The notes beneath the pieces are model-generated. The model saw only the letters and a list, made by a program, of their open reading frames with translations, searched no databases and had not been told where the DNA came from. Made by a program: the position numbers and the translations under genes. From contig CANJPY010000033.1 in NCBI GenBank assembly GCA_947476255.1, positions 1 through 48,659 of the forward strand: a stretch of DNA of 48,659 bases, in the 5' to 3' direction. Origin of the DNA: Chthoniobacteraceae bacterium (lineage in GTDB: Bacteria; Verrucomicrobiota; Verrucomicrobiia; Chthoniobacterales; Chthoniobacteraceae). This document shows, in pieces, positions 32,848 through 40,870 of the stretch. Each line of letters opens with the position of its first letter. The stretch's first letter is position 1.

Positions 32848-35595
32848 ATGGAAATTGACCGGCTGCAACCTGGACAGAGAATAGTAAGTGATTCGGAACC
32901 TGAACTGGGACTTGGAATTGTACTGAAGAGGGACGCGGCGAGGGTGGAAGTTTATTTTCCAGCCGCCAGCGAGCAGCGGCAGTATTCACTCAGAGGAGCG
33001 CCGCTTCGCAGGGTGGAGTTTAAGGAAGGAGACAGGTTGAAGCTGCACAGCGGGGAACCGTTTGTGGTTGAGAAGGTGGAGGCGCGTGCGGGGTTGCTGG
33101 TGTACTGGTCTGGAGGTAAAGAGATCCCCGAGGCGCATCTTTCGGATTCGATTAGTTTCAGCAGTCCCGAGGAGAGGCTGTTGGGAGGACAGGTGGACGA
33201 TCTTTACGCCTTCGATCTTCGGGCGGAGACGTTGATGCGGCGCACGGAGGTGCTGCAAAGCCCGGTGCGCGGCTTTTTAGGAGGGCGCGTGGACTTGCTT
33301 CCGCATCAGATGTTTATTGCAAACGAGGTGGCTTCGAGGCAGATGCCGCGGGTTCTTCTTGCGGACGAGGTGGGGTTGGGGAAGACGATTGAAGCAGGTC
33401 TTGTTGTGCACCGGTTGCACCTCACGGGGCGTGCTGCTCGGGTGCTGATACTTCTTCCAGAACCGCTGATTCATCAGTGGTTTGTGGAGATGTGGAGGCG
33501 TTTCAACCTGCTTTTCAGCATCTTTGACGCCGACCGCTGCACCGCGATCGAGGCGAATCAACCGGGAACCAATCCTTTTCAGGACAGTCAGTTGGTCATC
33601 TGCAGTCTTGCCTTTTTGGCTGGAGATGAGGCGCGGCGGTTGCAGGCTCTGGACGCCGGATGGGATCTTTTGGTGGTGGACGAAGCGCACCATTTGCATT
33701 GGACTCCGCAGGGTCCGGGGCCGGAATATTCCTTGGTGGAAACGCTTGCGGGCCGGATTCCTTCGTTGCTTCTGCTGACGGCGACTCCGCAGCAGCTCGG
33801 TCCGGAGGGACACTTCGCGCGTCTCAGGCTCTTGGATCCCGCGCGTTATGCGGATCTCGAGGCATTTAGAGCGGAGGCGGGTCACTACGAGCAGGTGGCG
33901 TCTGCGGTGGATCGGTTACGTTCTGGAAAAGGACTGACCAAAAAGGAGGAGGTACTTTTTGGCGGGCGTTCAGAACGGATTTTGGCGTTGTGTAAAGGGC
34001 TTAAGAAGGACGATTTGAACGCGAGGGAGTCCTTGGTTGCCGCTTTATTGGATGCATTCGGAACGGGACGCGTGATGTTTAGAAATACGCGCGCCGCACT
34101 TTCGGGATTTCCCGAGCGAAAATCCGTTCTGAGTAAGCTGAAGACGGGCAAGACGAGCGAGTCGTTTGCGCTGAAAGTGAAGTGGCTTGCGGCGTTGCTT
34201 GGGGAATTGCGAGAAGAGAAGATTTTATTGATCTGCAAGAGTCGGGCGCTGGCGGAAAGACTTCAGGAAGCTTTGTTGCGTGAAATCAATGTGGCATGCG
34301 GGCTCTTTCATGAGGGATTCACGCTGGTGCAGCGCGATCGTAACGCCGCGTTTTTTGCAGAACCCGAGGGGGCGCGTTTGTTGATTTGTTCTGAGATAGG
34401 AAGTGAAGGTCGGAATTTCCAGTTTGCTCATCATTTGGTTCTTTTCGATCTGCCTGATAATCCAGAATTACTGGAGCAGCGTATCGGTCGGTTGGATCGG
34501 ATCGGACAAAACTCGACGATTCACATTCATGTTCCTTACCTCATTGGCACCGAGGAAGAGGTACTGGCTCGCTGGTACGAAGAGGGACTGGGCGCATTCG
34601 AGCGCAACCCTCATGGCGGAGCGGAGATTGCGGTTGCGGTGCAGGAGGAGCTCGGCGAACTGTGCGAGACTTTTGACGCGGCGAAGTTGAAGGCACTTGT
34701 CAAAAGAACCGCGTCTTTGCGTTCGGACGTTTCTGCGAAACTTGAGCGCGGTTATGATCGGTTGCTGGAACTCAATTCTTGTCGTTCGAGTGGGGCAGCT
34801 CATGTGTTGGATCAGATTCGTTTCTGCGATGGAGATACCGAATTCCGGAGTTTTTTCCTGCGTTTATTGGATTTTTTCGGCATTGGCGCCGAGGACATGG
34901 GAGGGGGGCACGAGAGCTACTTGTTTCAGGCGGGGCCGCTCTTGAAGGAGGCATTTCCTGCGTTGCCGCCTGAAGGGTTGACGGCAACGTTCCAGCGCTC
35001 CTGGGCGTTGCATCGTGAAGATGTGAGTTTTATGAGCTCGGATCACCCGTTGGTGGGGGGAGCTTTTGATCTGATGCTGGGCAGTGAGACTGGAAATGCG
35101 GCGTTTGGGGCGTGGAAGGGGGCCGAAAAGGAGTCTTTGCTTTTGGAGGTTATTTTAGTCCTCGAATGTGTCGTGCCCGCAGCGCTACACGCCGACCGGT
35201 TTCTACCGGCGATGCCTTTGCGGTTTTTGGTGGATCACGACAAGAACGATCTTTCGGAAGAGCATCCCTCAGGATCTTTTGTTCTGGAGAAGGCGGATCT
35301 ACAGAAATTGCTGGATAAGGCCGTGGTGCGTAAAAAGATGGTGCCAGGCATGCTGGAAAAAGCTCAGGAGCTGGGAAGAACGAGAATGCAGAGTGTCGTG
35401 GAAGCTGCAAGCGCCCGGATGGAGGGCCAATTGAACGCAGAAATTGAGCGCTTGGAGCGGTTGCGCGAGCTCAACGATCACGTGCGCTTGGAGGAGGTTG
35501 AACTTCTTCGACAGCAAAAAGCGGCACTCACAGCGGCCTTTGCCGGAGCGCGTTTACGGGTGGATGCCTTGCGGCTGATTCTGCGTACTCCCTAG
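32848..35595 (+). CDS. rapA: RNA polymerase-associated SWI2/SNF2 ATPase RapA (HepA)
   Basis: The 915-residue protein follows RapA over its whole length. It opens with GQRIVSDSEPELGLGIV (N-terminal tandem Tudor-like domains), then the ATPase core with motif I LADEVGLGKTIEAGL, motif II VVDEAHHLHW (DEAH), motif III LLTATPQQLGPEGHFARLRLLDP, and the helicase C-terminal lobe with CSEIGSEGRNFQFAHHLVLFDLP and LEQRIGRLDRIGQ. The RapA-specific C-terminal regions follow, ending RVDALRLIL. RapA binds RNA polymerase and helps release it after termination. ATG 32848 was preferred over a TTG 12 codons earlier because RapA proteins begin close to the GQRW/GQRI segment. It is a single-gene transcription unit. 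Confidence 0.97.
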   Translation: MEIDRLQPGQRIVSDSEPELGLGIVLKRDAARVEVYFPAASEQRQYSLRGAPLRRVEFKEGDRLKLHSGEPFVVEKVEARAGLLVYWSGGKEIPEAHLSDSISFSSPEERLLGGQVDDLYAFDLRAETLMRRTEVLQSPVRGFLGGRVDLLPHQMFIANEVASRQMPRVLLADEVGLGKTIEAGLVVHRLHLTGRAARVLILLPEPLIHQWFVEMWRRFNLLFSIFDADRCTAIEANQPGTNPFQDSQLVICSLAFLAGDEARRLQALDAGWDLLVVDEAHHLHWTPQGPGPEYSLVETLAGRIPSLLLLTATPQQLGPEGHFARLRLLDPARYADLEAFRAEAGHYEQVASAVDRLRSGKGLTKKEEVLFGGRSERILALCKGLKKDDLNARESLVAALLDAFGTGRVMFRNTRAALSGFPERKSVLSKLKTGKTSESFALKVKWLAALLGELREEKILLICKSRALAERLQEALLREINVACGLFHEGFTLVQRDRNAAFFAEPEGARLLICSEIGSEGRNFQFAHHLVLFDLPDNPELLEQRIGRLDRIGQNSTIHIHVPYLIGTEEEVLARWYEEGLGAFERNPHGGAEIAVAVQEELGELCETFDAAKLKALVKRTASLRSDVSAKLERGYDRLLELNSCRSSGAAHVLDQIRFCDGDTEFRSFFLRLLDFFGIGAEDMGGGHESYLFQAGPLLKEAFPALPPEGLTATFQRSWALHREDVSFMSSDHPLVGGAFDLMLGSETGNAAFGAWKGAEKESLLLEVILVLECVVPAALHADRFLPAMPLRFLVDHDKNDLSEEHPSGSFVLEKADLQKLLDKAVVRKKMVPGMLEKAQELGRTRMQSVVEAASARMEGQLNAEIERLERLRELNDHVRLEEVELLRQQKAALTAAFAGARLRVDALRLILRTP

Positions 35596-35629
35596 CTTGT
35601 GTTTGTATCGGGAAAGCAAGGCTTCATCG

Positions 35630-35658
35630 CCCCACCAAACCGTCATGGTCTGGCGGGG
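35630..35658 (-). terminator. Terminator-like hairpin downstream of the copper cluster
   Basis: The arms can pair along 12 positions around a 5-nt loop. On the plus strand two pairs would be A-C mismatches, but on the minus strand both become G-U pairs, so the structure is intact only in minus-strand RNA. It lies about 58 nt after the stop of the last copper-cluster gene. The following T content is low, so termination strength is uncertain. Confidence 0.45.
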
Positions 35659-35715
35659 GTGCGGTTCAATTCTTGAAACAAGGACGCAGGATCTTACTGC
35701 GGGTGTTTTTTGGAG

Positions 35716-35973
35716 CTATTTCGCTAGTTTTGGGAGGTATTTTTCCGGATATGCGTGGAATTTTTTCACACACGGTGCGCAGCAGAATTTGACCTCCTGT
35801 CCCTTGTATGTCTGTGAGATGGTGTCGCCCATGGAGTCTAGTTTATTGCCACTCACGAGGCAGACTTTGAAGGGGTAGGATTTGGAGCTGGCGGCGATGG
35901 ATTCTGGCGCCGTATATCCTGTGGCGAGGAGGAAGAGTAGGACGGAGGTTTGGAGTCGTTTTTTGAGTTTCAT
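35716..35973 (-). CDS. Small exported protein with a Cys-rich, YHS/TRASH-like metal-binding segment
   Basis: The 85-residue protein has a basic start and signal peptide (about 1-27), then a roughly 55-residue domain with CLVSGNKLDSMGDT and VKFCCAPCVKKFHAYPEKYL. This CxxSG...G...CC..C..F...P..Y arrangement resembles the YHS and TRASH metal-binding families, which often handle copper or other heavy metals. It lies 79 nt downstream of the multicopper oxidase gene, in the same direction, so a role in periplasmic copper binding is likely. The reading frame stays open upstream through the 12-bp repeat, which would add an HTNA-repeat extension starting at 36081. I regard this as untranslated because the signal peptide would no longer be N-terminal. 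Confidence 0.82.
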   Translation of the reverse strand: MKLKKRLQTSVLLFLLATGYTAPESIAASSKSYPFKVCLVSGNKLDSMGDTISQTYKGQEVKFCCAPCVKKFHAYPEKYLPKLAK

Positions 35974-35989
35974 GGGTGTTTGGTTTGGG

Positions 35990-36037
35990 GCGTTGGTGTG
36001 GGCGTTGGTGTGGGCGTTGGTGTGGGCGTTGGTGTGG
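35990..36037. repeat. 12-bp tandem repeat, four copies
   Basis: The unit GCGTTGGTGTGG occurs four times without change and is followed by a partial fifth copy. It lies between the multicopper oxidase stop and the small metal-binding protein start, within the probable polycistronic RNA. The unit length is a multiple of three, so copy-number change would not shift the frame if it were translated. Confidence 0.95.
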
Positions 36038-36052
36038 GCGGTTAAAAAAGGT

Positions 36053-38296
36053 TTAGAAGTGAAAGGTGAGACCGGCGCCAAGTCCGTACTGTGTGTGGTA
36101 GGCGGCTGACAAAGAGAGCGTTTTAGTCAGGGTATAGGTTGCGGTGACGGCCTCTTCCCAGCGCTCGCGGGTGTCGTAGCGCCCGCGTAGGTTGAGGGCG
36201 ATGCGTGGGGTGATTTGGAAGTCTTTGGAAAGGGCGAAGCGCGCGGCCCCTTTGCCATCGACTGTGCCGGTGGCGGTTACTAGGTAGGGCAGGCGATACC
36301 ACCCCCCAAGGACTGGACGGTTGGCGCTCGGGAAAGCATTGCTTAAACGCATGCCACCCAATGCACCAAAGTTCGGGTTGATATAGCGTTCGTAGAGAAT
36401 ATCCGTCTCGTACTCGATCTTGTCGTTTGTGTGTTTGAAGCCGATTTCCCAAGGAACAAGGAGGGTGTTGCGCCCTGAGATAATTCTGGCATTTCCCTCT
36501 GAGAAATGGGACAGCGCGTTGAAGTCAGCAAACGCGTAAGGCATGGGCATGTTGTGTCCGCCAAGGTGGGGGGCTTTCACCGGTTTGGAGTCTTTTGCGG
36601 CAGCGGCGGCAGGCTCGATCGGCTTGTAATGCAGCACCCGAACCATGCCCTCCATCATGTGGTAGAGGATGTGGCAGTGAAACATCCAATCCCCCTGTTC
36701 ATTGGCCTCAAACTCAATGGTCTGGTGCCCCATGGGAGCGACGTCCACGGTGTGTTTGAGGGGAGCAAAGTCGCCTTGACCATTGAGAACTCTAAAAAAG
36801 TGGCCGTGCAGATGGATGGGGTGATGCATCATCGTGTCGTTGATGAGTTCGAGTCGGAGCACTTCTCCTTTGCTCACGGGAATGAGACTTTCTTCGTCGA
36901 CGGTTTTTCCGTTGAAGGACCAGATGTAGCGCTGCATATCGCCACTGAGGTGTAGTTCGATGGTGCGTCGTGGGAGACTGCGCTTGAGTGTGCTCGGTTG
37001 AAGGGCTCGTAATTGTCGGTACGGGGGTAGCGGTCGCGCTTCCTCTTTCGCGGGAGGGGCCATGAGGTGCATTTCTTTCATAGAAGACACCGTCATTCGG
37101 GTGTTGTTTTCTGGAAGCTCGTCGGTTTCGTCCATGGCGGCTTTCAGAACATCATCCAAGTTGTACAGATTGGGCCCTGGGATATTTGGCGCGGGATGCG
37201 CTTGGCCTGCCCCAAAAAATGCGGAGGTTGTGCCTGAACCGTCCTGAGCGGTGGCTCGGAACTCCCAGGACCCGCTGGCGGGGATCTTCAGAAGGATGTC
37301 GTAGGTTTCCGCGATGCCTATCAGGAGACGCTTGATCTTGGTGGGCGTCACGGGTGGGCCGTCTGCTGCCACGATGGTCAAGGGGCCAGTGCTGGATTCG
37401 AGGTAGAAGTAAGTGGCGGCAGAGCCATTAATGACGCGTAAACGCACCGTTTCTCCAGGGTGTCCTGTGCCTTTGATTTGTCGCTGGCCATTGATGAGGA
37501 ACGCATCATAGGCAATGTCGGAGACGTCCATTGGGGGCATGCGGGTTTTCTCGCGCTTTATGTAGTCGGAGAGGTGTCCGGCGGTGATGGCGCCCGCGAT
37601 AGACTGGGCGGTGTTTTTTTTGATGCCGTACCAATTCGTGCCGCGCTTCAGTGAGCGTAGAATTTCGTGGGGATTCTCATTGCTCCAGTCTGTGAGCATG
37701 AGGACCTGTTCGCGATCGGCTTTGTAGACTTCCCCGTTTCTGGGTTCGATGACCATGGAGCCCAACACGCCGCGTTGTTCCTGCAGTCCTGTGTGGGAAT
37801 GGAACCAATACGTGCCTGCTTGGCGGAGTGGAAATTCGTACGTGAAGGTCGTGCCCGGGGCGATGGGCGGGGTGGTCAGATGAGGGACTCCGTCTTGATC
37901 GTTAGGAACGAGAAGTCCGTGCCAGTGCAGGGACGTTTCTTCGCGAGTGAGACGGTTGTGGACATGGATGCGTGCGGTGTCGCCTTCGCGGAAACGCAGA
38001 GTGGGGCCGGGCACCGTTCCATTAATGGACAAAGCACGCACGGGGGTGCCCGCTGGGGAGAGGATTTGTTCTGCGATATTCAAATCGACCTCGACGATCC
38101 TGCCAGTAGAGAAGGACGTTGAGGGGAGCGTGTTCTCGGGTGGAGAGGGGGCGCTGGGGCGCTGTTCAAGGATAGGAGGTGCGGTTGGCCCTGTTTTCTT
38201 CGAATGCGAGTCATGGGCTAGACTGGACATTTGAAGCAGTTGAAGAAAATGCAGGAGGGAGATAGAGAGGAGAAATCGGAGCGAGAAGGGCTTCAT
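36053..38296 (-). CDS. CopA-type multicopper oxidase fused to a CopB-like beta-barrel domain
   Basis: The 747-residue protein has a signal peptide (about 1-27) and three cupredoxin domains with all copper motifs: LHWHGLL (HWH at 124-126), TYWFHSHTG (HSH at 166-168), HHPIHLHGHFF, and WMFHCHILYHMMEGM (about 538-552, including the axial Met). A Pro/Ala linker (563-590) leads to about 145 residues of alternating strands rich in Tyr, Arg and Gly, ending in Phe (GLGAGLTFHF), like the outer-membrane barrel of CopB. CopA and CopB are normally separate. The fusion would tether copper(I) oxidation at the outer membrane. The gene lies between a Cys-rich exported protein and a small metal-binding-like protein. 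Confidence 0.92.
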   Translation of the reverse strand: MKPFSLRFLLSISLLHFLQLLQMSSLAHDSHSKKTGPTAPPILEQRPSAPSPPENTLPSTSFSTGRIVEVDLNIAEQILSPAGTPVRALSINGTVPGPTLRFREGDTARIHVHNRLTREETSLHWHGLLVPNDQDGVPHLTTPPIAPGTTFTYEFPLRQAGTYWFHSHTGLQEQRGVLGSMVIEPRNGEVYKADREQVLMLTDWSNENPHEILRSLKRGTNWYGIKKNTAQSIAGAITAGHLSDYIKREKTRMPPMDVSDIAYDAFLINGQRQIKGTGHPGETVRLRVINGSAATYFYLESSTGPLTIVAADGPPVTPTKIKRLLIGIAETYDILLKIPASGSWEFRATAQDGSGTTSAFFGAGQAHPAPNIPGPNLYNLDDVLKAAMDETDELPENNTRMTVSSMKEMHLMAPPAKEEARPLPPYRQLRALQPSTLKRSLPRRTIELHLSGDMQRYIWSFNGKTVDEESLIPVSKGEVLRLELINDTMMHHPIHLHGHFFRVLNGQGDFAPLKHTVDVAPMGHQTIEFEANEQGDWMFHCHILYHMMEGMVRVLHYKPIEPAAAAAKDSKPVKAPHLGGHNMPMPYAFADFNALSHFSEGNARIISGRNTLLVPWEIGFKHTNDKIEYETDILYERYINPNFGALGGMRLSNAFPSANRPVLGGWYRLPYLVTATGTVDGKGAARFALSKDFQITPRIALNLRGRYDTRERWEEAVTATYTLTKTLSLSAAYHTQYGLGAGLTFHF

Positions 38297-38651
38297 GTTG
38301 AAAAGGGATTTAGGGTGGCAGGCAGGGTTCGCACGGGGTGAAATGAAAGCGCCTGTGGGATTCCCACTTCTGGGTGGTGGAGATTTTTGGGTGAACTTTG
38401 GAAGTGGACGCGCGGTTCAATGGCGAGCCAATGATCGCGGACTTCTAGGGCTGGCGGAGTGCTCGCGGGGCTCTGCGAGGGTGAAAGCGCAAAATATCGC
38501 CCGAGGGGTATCGGAGGTTTGCGCCGCTGGCATCAACGGGGCACCTCGGTGGCATTGCTGGTGGCATTGCTGGTGGCATTGCCGGTGTGCGAGGAGTTTC
38601 GAGCGCTTGCCGAAAGGGCGCAGGCGCAGTGCTCCGGTGTGAGCCGACGGC
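38297..38651. other. Intergenic region with a 12-bp tandem repeat
   Basis: This 355-bp stretch lies between the Cys-rich protein gene and the multicopper oxidase gene. Apart from the tandem repeat at 38551-38586 it holds no supported gene. Plus-strand reading frames crossing it overlap the flanking genes in antisense and have no recognisable protein character. Confidence 0.6.
38551..38586. repeat. 12-bp tandem repeat, three copies
   Basis: The unit GGCATTGCTGGT is repeated three times, the third copy with one change (GGCATTGCCGGT). It has the same unit length as, but a different sequence from, the repeat at 35990-36037 in the other spacer of this cluster. Confidence 0.9.
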
Positions 38652-39254
38652 TCAGATTTGTAGTGCGCAGTGTAGAACGGTCAATTCCACAGACTGAACA
38701 GCGGCGGTCCCATGCGTCCGATACAAAAAGGGGGAACAGGAGTAACGGCCCGCATAAATGGCGGCGAGAATGCGTTGAAAACCTTCTTGGACGGCCAGTA
38801 CCCAGATCGTTTGCGGGGCAAGCCCTTTATCCGAGGTGGAGGCGGGGGGAAGATCGTTCGGGACATTCTGCGGGAGCGGGGGGGCGTCTTGAATGTTGCA
38901 AGGACATGCAACGCAACATCCGGCCTCTGATTTTTCTGCGCTCTTAATGATGGAGACTGCTTCGTCACTTCTCTGGGTGCAGCAGGATTCCTTTTTGACG
39001 CAACTGGAAGAACTAAGGGAACCAAGGAAATCAAGGGGGGCGTTAAAACACTTGGAATCGGCAAGGAAACCCGAGCCTGCGGGTGTGATTAATGCATTAT
39101 GCTTTAGGGTGGTGGTGTCATCCCCTGTCCCTCTCCCCTGAAATCTGGCAAGGGCGGTTTGAAGGCCGGTTCCCTCTGCGACCCAGATGTTCGCTGGAGA
39201 GGCTGCGCGAAGCAGAACGAGCAAGAAGATTGGGAGAAGAAAGCGAAGGTGCAT
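38652..39254 (-). CDS. Uncharacterised Cys-rich exported protein
   Basis: No family is recognised for this 200-residue protein. From ATG 39254 it has a strong signal peptide (LRFLLPIFLLVLLRAASPA). Its middle carries two cysteine clusters, CVKKESCC and CCVACPC, followed by a Pro-rich segment (APPLPQNVPNDLPPAS) and an ordinary C-terminus. The cysteines and the multicopper oxidase gene downstream suggest copper binding in the periplasm, and small Cys/Pro-rich exported proteins are common next to copper genes. The only alternative start is a GTG five codons earlier. Codon use is unremarkable, but without a homologue the gene call is less sure than its neighbours. Confidence 0.65.
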   Translation of the reverse strand: MHLRFLLPIFLLVLLRAASPANIWVAEGTGLQTALARFQGRGTGDDTTTLKHNALITPAGSGFLADSKCFNAPLDFLGSLSSSSCVKKESCCTQRSDEAVSIIKSAEKSEAGCCVACPCNIQDAPPLPQNVPNDLPPASTSDKGLAPQTIWVLAVQEGFQRILAAIYAGRYSCSPFLYRTHGTAAVQSVELTVLHCALQI

Positions 39255-39395
39255 AACTCCAGAGGACACGTGGAAACCCTACCATAGGGGGCCTGACTTG
39301 GCAAATCAGAGTCCATTTACAGGAGGAGAGAAAAAGATCAGAGGCGCGCTGAAATCTACACGACCGCTCTGGGCTCTGTTCACGATGTCATTGTT

Positions 39396-39469
39396 GGAAA
39401 CCCGCTCATCTAATGGGTTTGTTTCCGCGGTAGTGTCGACAGGGGTGGCGACACTACCGCATTTTTTTT
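39396..39469 (+). ncRNA. Two-hairpin T-tailed element, copy 1
   Basis: Hairpin 1 pairs GGAAAC (39396-39401) with GTTTCC (39421-39426) around a 19-nt loop. Hairpin 2 starts at once: GCGGTAGTGTCG (39427-39438) pairs perfectly with CGACACTACCGC (39449-39460) around a 10-nt loop, followed by A and eight T. This has the form of an intrinsic terminator at the end of a small transcript. The same layout, with compensatory changes, recurs at 39689-39762. Confidence 0.6.
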
Positions 39470-39688
39470 GTACCGGACAGGGAAGCTTTAGGGCTGTTGA
39501 GAACGGGTTTTGAAGGGGTTCAGTTGGAGGCCAAGGTGTCCGTTTACGTTATTCTTCGCTATGTGTGGGTTGTTGCTTCAGCTTGTGATTGATCTGGTTG
39601 TGCGGTTTGGTGCAGGCGATCATGAAAAAATCCGGAAATCGCCCGTTTGAAGACAACCGCGGGCTGGTTGGAGCGCGATTTTATGGGT

Positions 39689-39762
39689 GGAAGCTGCTAC
39701 ATCACATGGGTGTGTTTCCGCGGTAGCGTCGACAGGGGTGGCGACGCTACCGCATTTTTTTT
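39689..39762 (+). ncRNA. Two-hairpin T-tailed element, copy 2
   Basis: Same length (74 nt) and layout as copy 1. GGAAGC (39689-39694) pairs with GTTTCC (39714-39719), again around 19 nt, with one A-U pair of copy 1 now G-U. The 12-bp stem (39720-39731 with 39742-39753) has one T-A pair replaced by C-G by changes on both sides. The 10-nt loop and the A-plus-eight-T tail are identical. Confidence 0.6.
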
Positions 39763-39947
39763 GAGATTTTTTTGAGATGAGGGGTCGCCGGGGCTTCAAT
39801 GGGGGGACTTGAGGGAGGCGAGCATCGAGGGGCGTCTCCTCGCTCTCTCCATGATCACGCCACGGTTCCTAGCTGTGGGATTTTTTAGAGTTGCATCCTC
39901 GGGCTCGGGCGAGCAGTTGGAAGGGGCGTTAATCGCATATCAACGTT

Positions 39948-40820
39948 ATGAAACCAGCCACCCACAAGAGCATGGAAGCTCTTATAGAAGCATTGCCCTA
40001 CATTCAAAAGTATCGCGGACAAACGTTTGTCATTAAGTATGGGGGGAGTGCGATGGAGGATGAGTCGGTGGTGGCAGGGATGTTGCAGGACGTTGTGTTT
40101 TTGGAGGCGGTTGGCATCAATCCGGTGTTGATCCATGGAGGAGGGAAGGCAATCACGCAGAGGATGACGGCGGCAGGTTTGCCTGCGCGTTTTGTGCAGG
40201 GGCTGCGTGTGACGAGTGCCGAGGCTGTCGAAATTGTGGAAGACGTTCTGGATACGGTGATTAATCCATCGATAGTAAAGCATATCAACGCCTCCTCGGG
40301 CAGGGCGGTGGGGATTCCGGGAAAGCGCGTGCTTTTGGGAAAAAAACTCGCGCCCGTGCAGGAAGGGGAGGAGTTGGTTGATTTAGGATTTGTGGGGGAA
40401 GTGGTGGATGTGCGGTTGGATGAAATTGAGCGGGCGATTGCGGCGGAGGCGGTGCCGGTGATTTCGCCTTTGGCGCAGGATGCGTCTGGGGCGTCTCTCA
40501 ATATTAATGCCGATATTGCCGCGGGAACTGTTGCAGGGGGATTAAGGGCGGCGAAGATGATCTATCTTTCGGATGTGCCTGGAATCATGCGGGATCACAG
40601 GGATGCGTCGACGTTGATTCCTTCGGTCAACCGCGCGCAGATTCAGCAACTGGTATCAGAGGGGATTATTGCCGGGGGGATGCTGCCCAAGGTGCAGTCT
40701 GCGCTAAATGCTTTGCAGAAGGGGGTGCGGAAGGTCCATTTTATTGACGGACGATTCCCGCACGCGTTGCTGCAGGAGATTTTCACGGACGCAGGGATCG
40801 GGACCGAGGTTGTCCGCTAA
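39948..40820 (+). CDS. argB: Acetylglutamate kinase
   Basis: The 290-residue protein belongs to the amino acid kinase fold and has the N-acetylglutamate kinase signatures FVIKYGGSAM (phosphate-binding Lys and Gly pair, about residues 28-37), VLIHGGGKAI (about 60-70), LNINADIAAGTVAGGL and IAGGMLPKVQSALNAL. It phosphorylates N-acetylglutamate in the second step of arginine (or ornithine) synthesis. The length is standard. The ATG at 39948 has no Shine-Dalgarno sequence; an ATG nine codons later is possible. It is monocistronic here, with the long structured intergenic region upstream and thrC converging from the right. Confidence 0.97.
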   Translation: MKPATHKSMEALIEALPYIQKYRGQTFVIKYGGSAMEDESVVAGMLQDVVFLEAVGINPVLIHGGGKAITQRMTAAGLPARFVQGLRVTSAEAVEIVEDVLDTVINPSIVKHINASSGRAVGIPGKRVLLGKKLAPVQEGEELVDLGFVGEVVDVRLDEIERAIAAEAVPVISPLAQDASGASLNINADIAAGTVAGGLRAAKMIYLSDVPGIMRDHRDASTLIPSVNRAQIQQLVSEGIIAGGMLPKVQSALNALQKGVRKVHFIDGRFPHALLQEIFTDAGIGTEVVR

Positions 40821-40870
40821 GGCGCAGCGTCGATTCCGGTTGCAGTGATTGGCCTGCCCGGTTTGGGGCG

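Larger units (their letters stand above)
39255..39947. other. Long intergenic region with two structured elements
   Basis: This 693-bp region between the divergent Cys-rich gene and argB has no supported protein gene. It contains two copies of a 74-nt two-hairpin element (39396-39469 and 39689-39762). Because both end in T-runs on the plus strand and no plus-strand gene lies upstream, the region could encode one or two small RNAs, or the copies could be mobile-type repeats. Confidence 0.7.

Noticed and set aside
35974..36081. N-terminal HTNA-repeat extension of the small metal-binding-like protein
   Set aside because: It would place the signal peptide about 40 residues inside the protein and overlap the multicopper oxidase stop, so the short form from 35973 is preferred.
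38459..38947. Plus-strand reading frame of 162 codons across the 12-bp repeat
   Set aside because: Most of its second half is antisense to the Cys-rich protein gene, and its composition (Arg/Gly-rich, no domain) looks like a shadow frame.
39396..39762. CRISPR-like or insertion-sequence explanation for the repeated hairpins
   Set aside because: Only two copies are present, about 293 bp apart, with no cas or transposase gene, no terminal inverted repeats and no target duplication visible.
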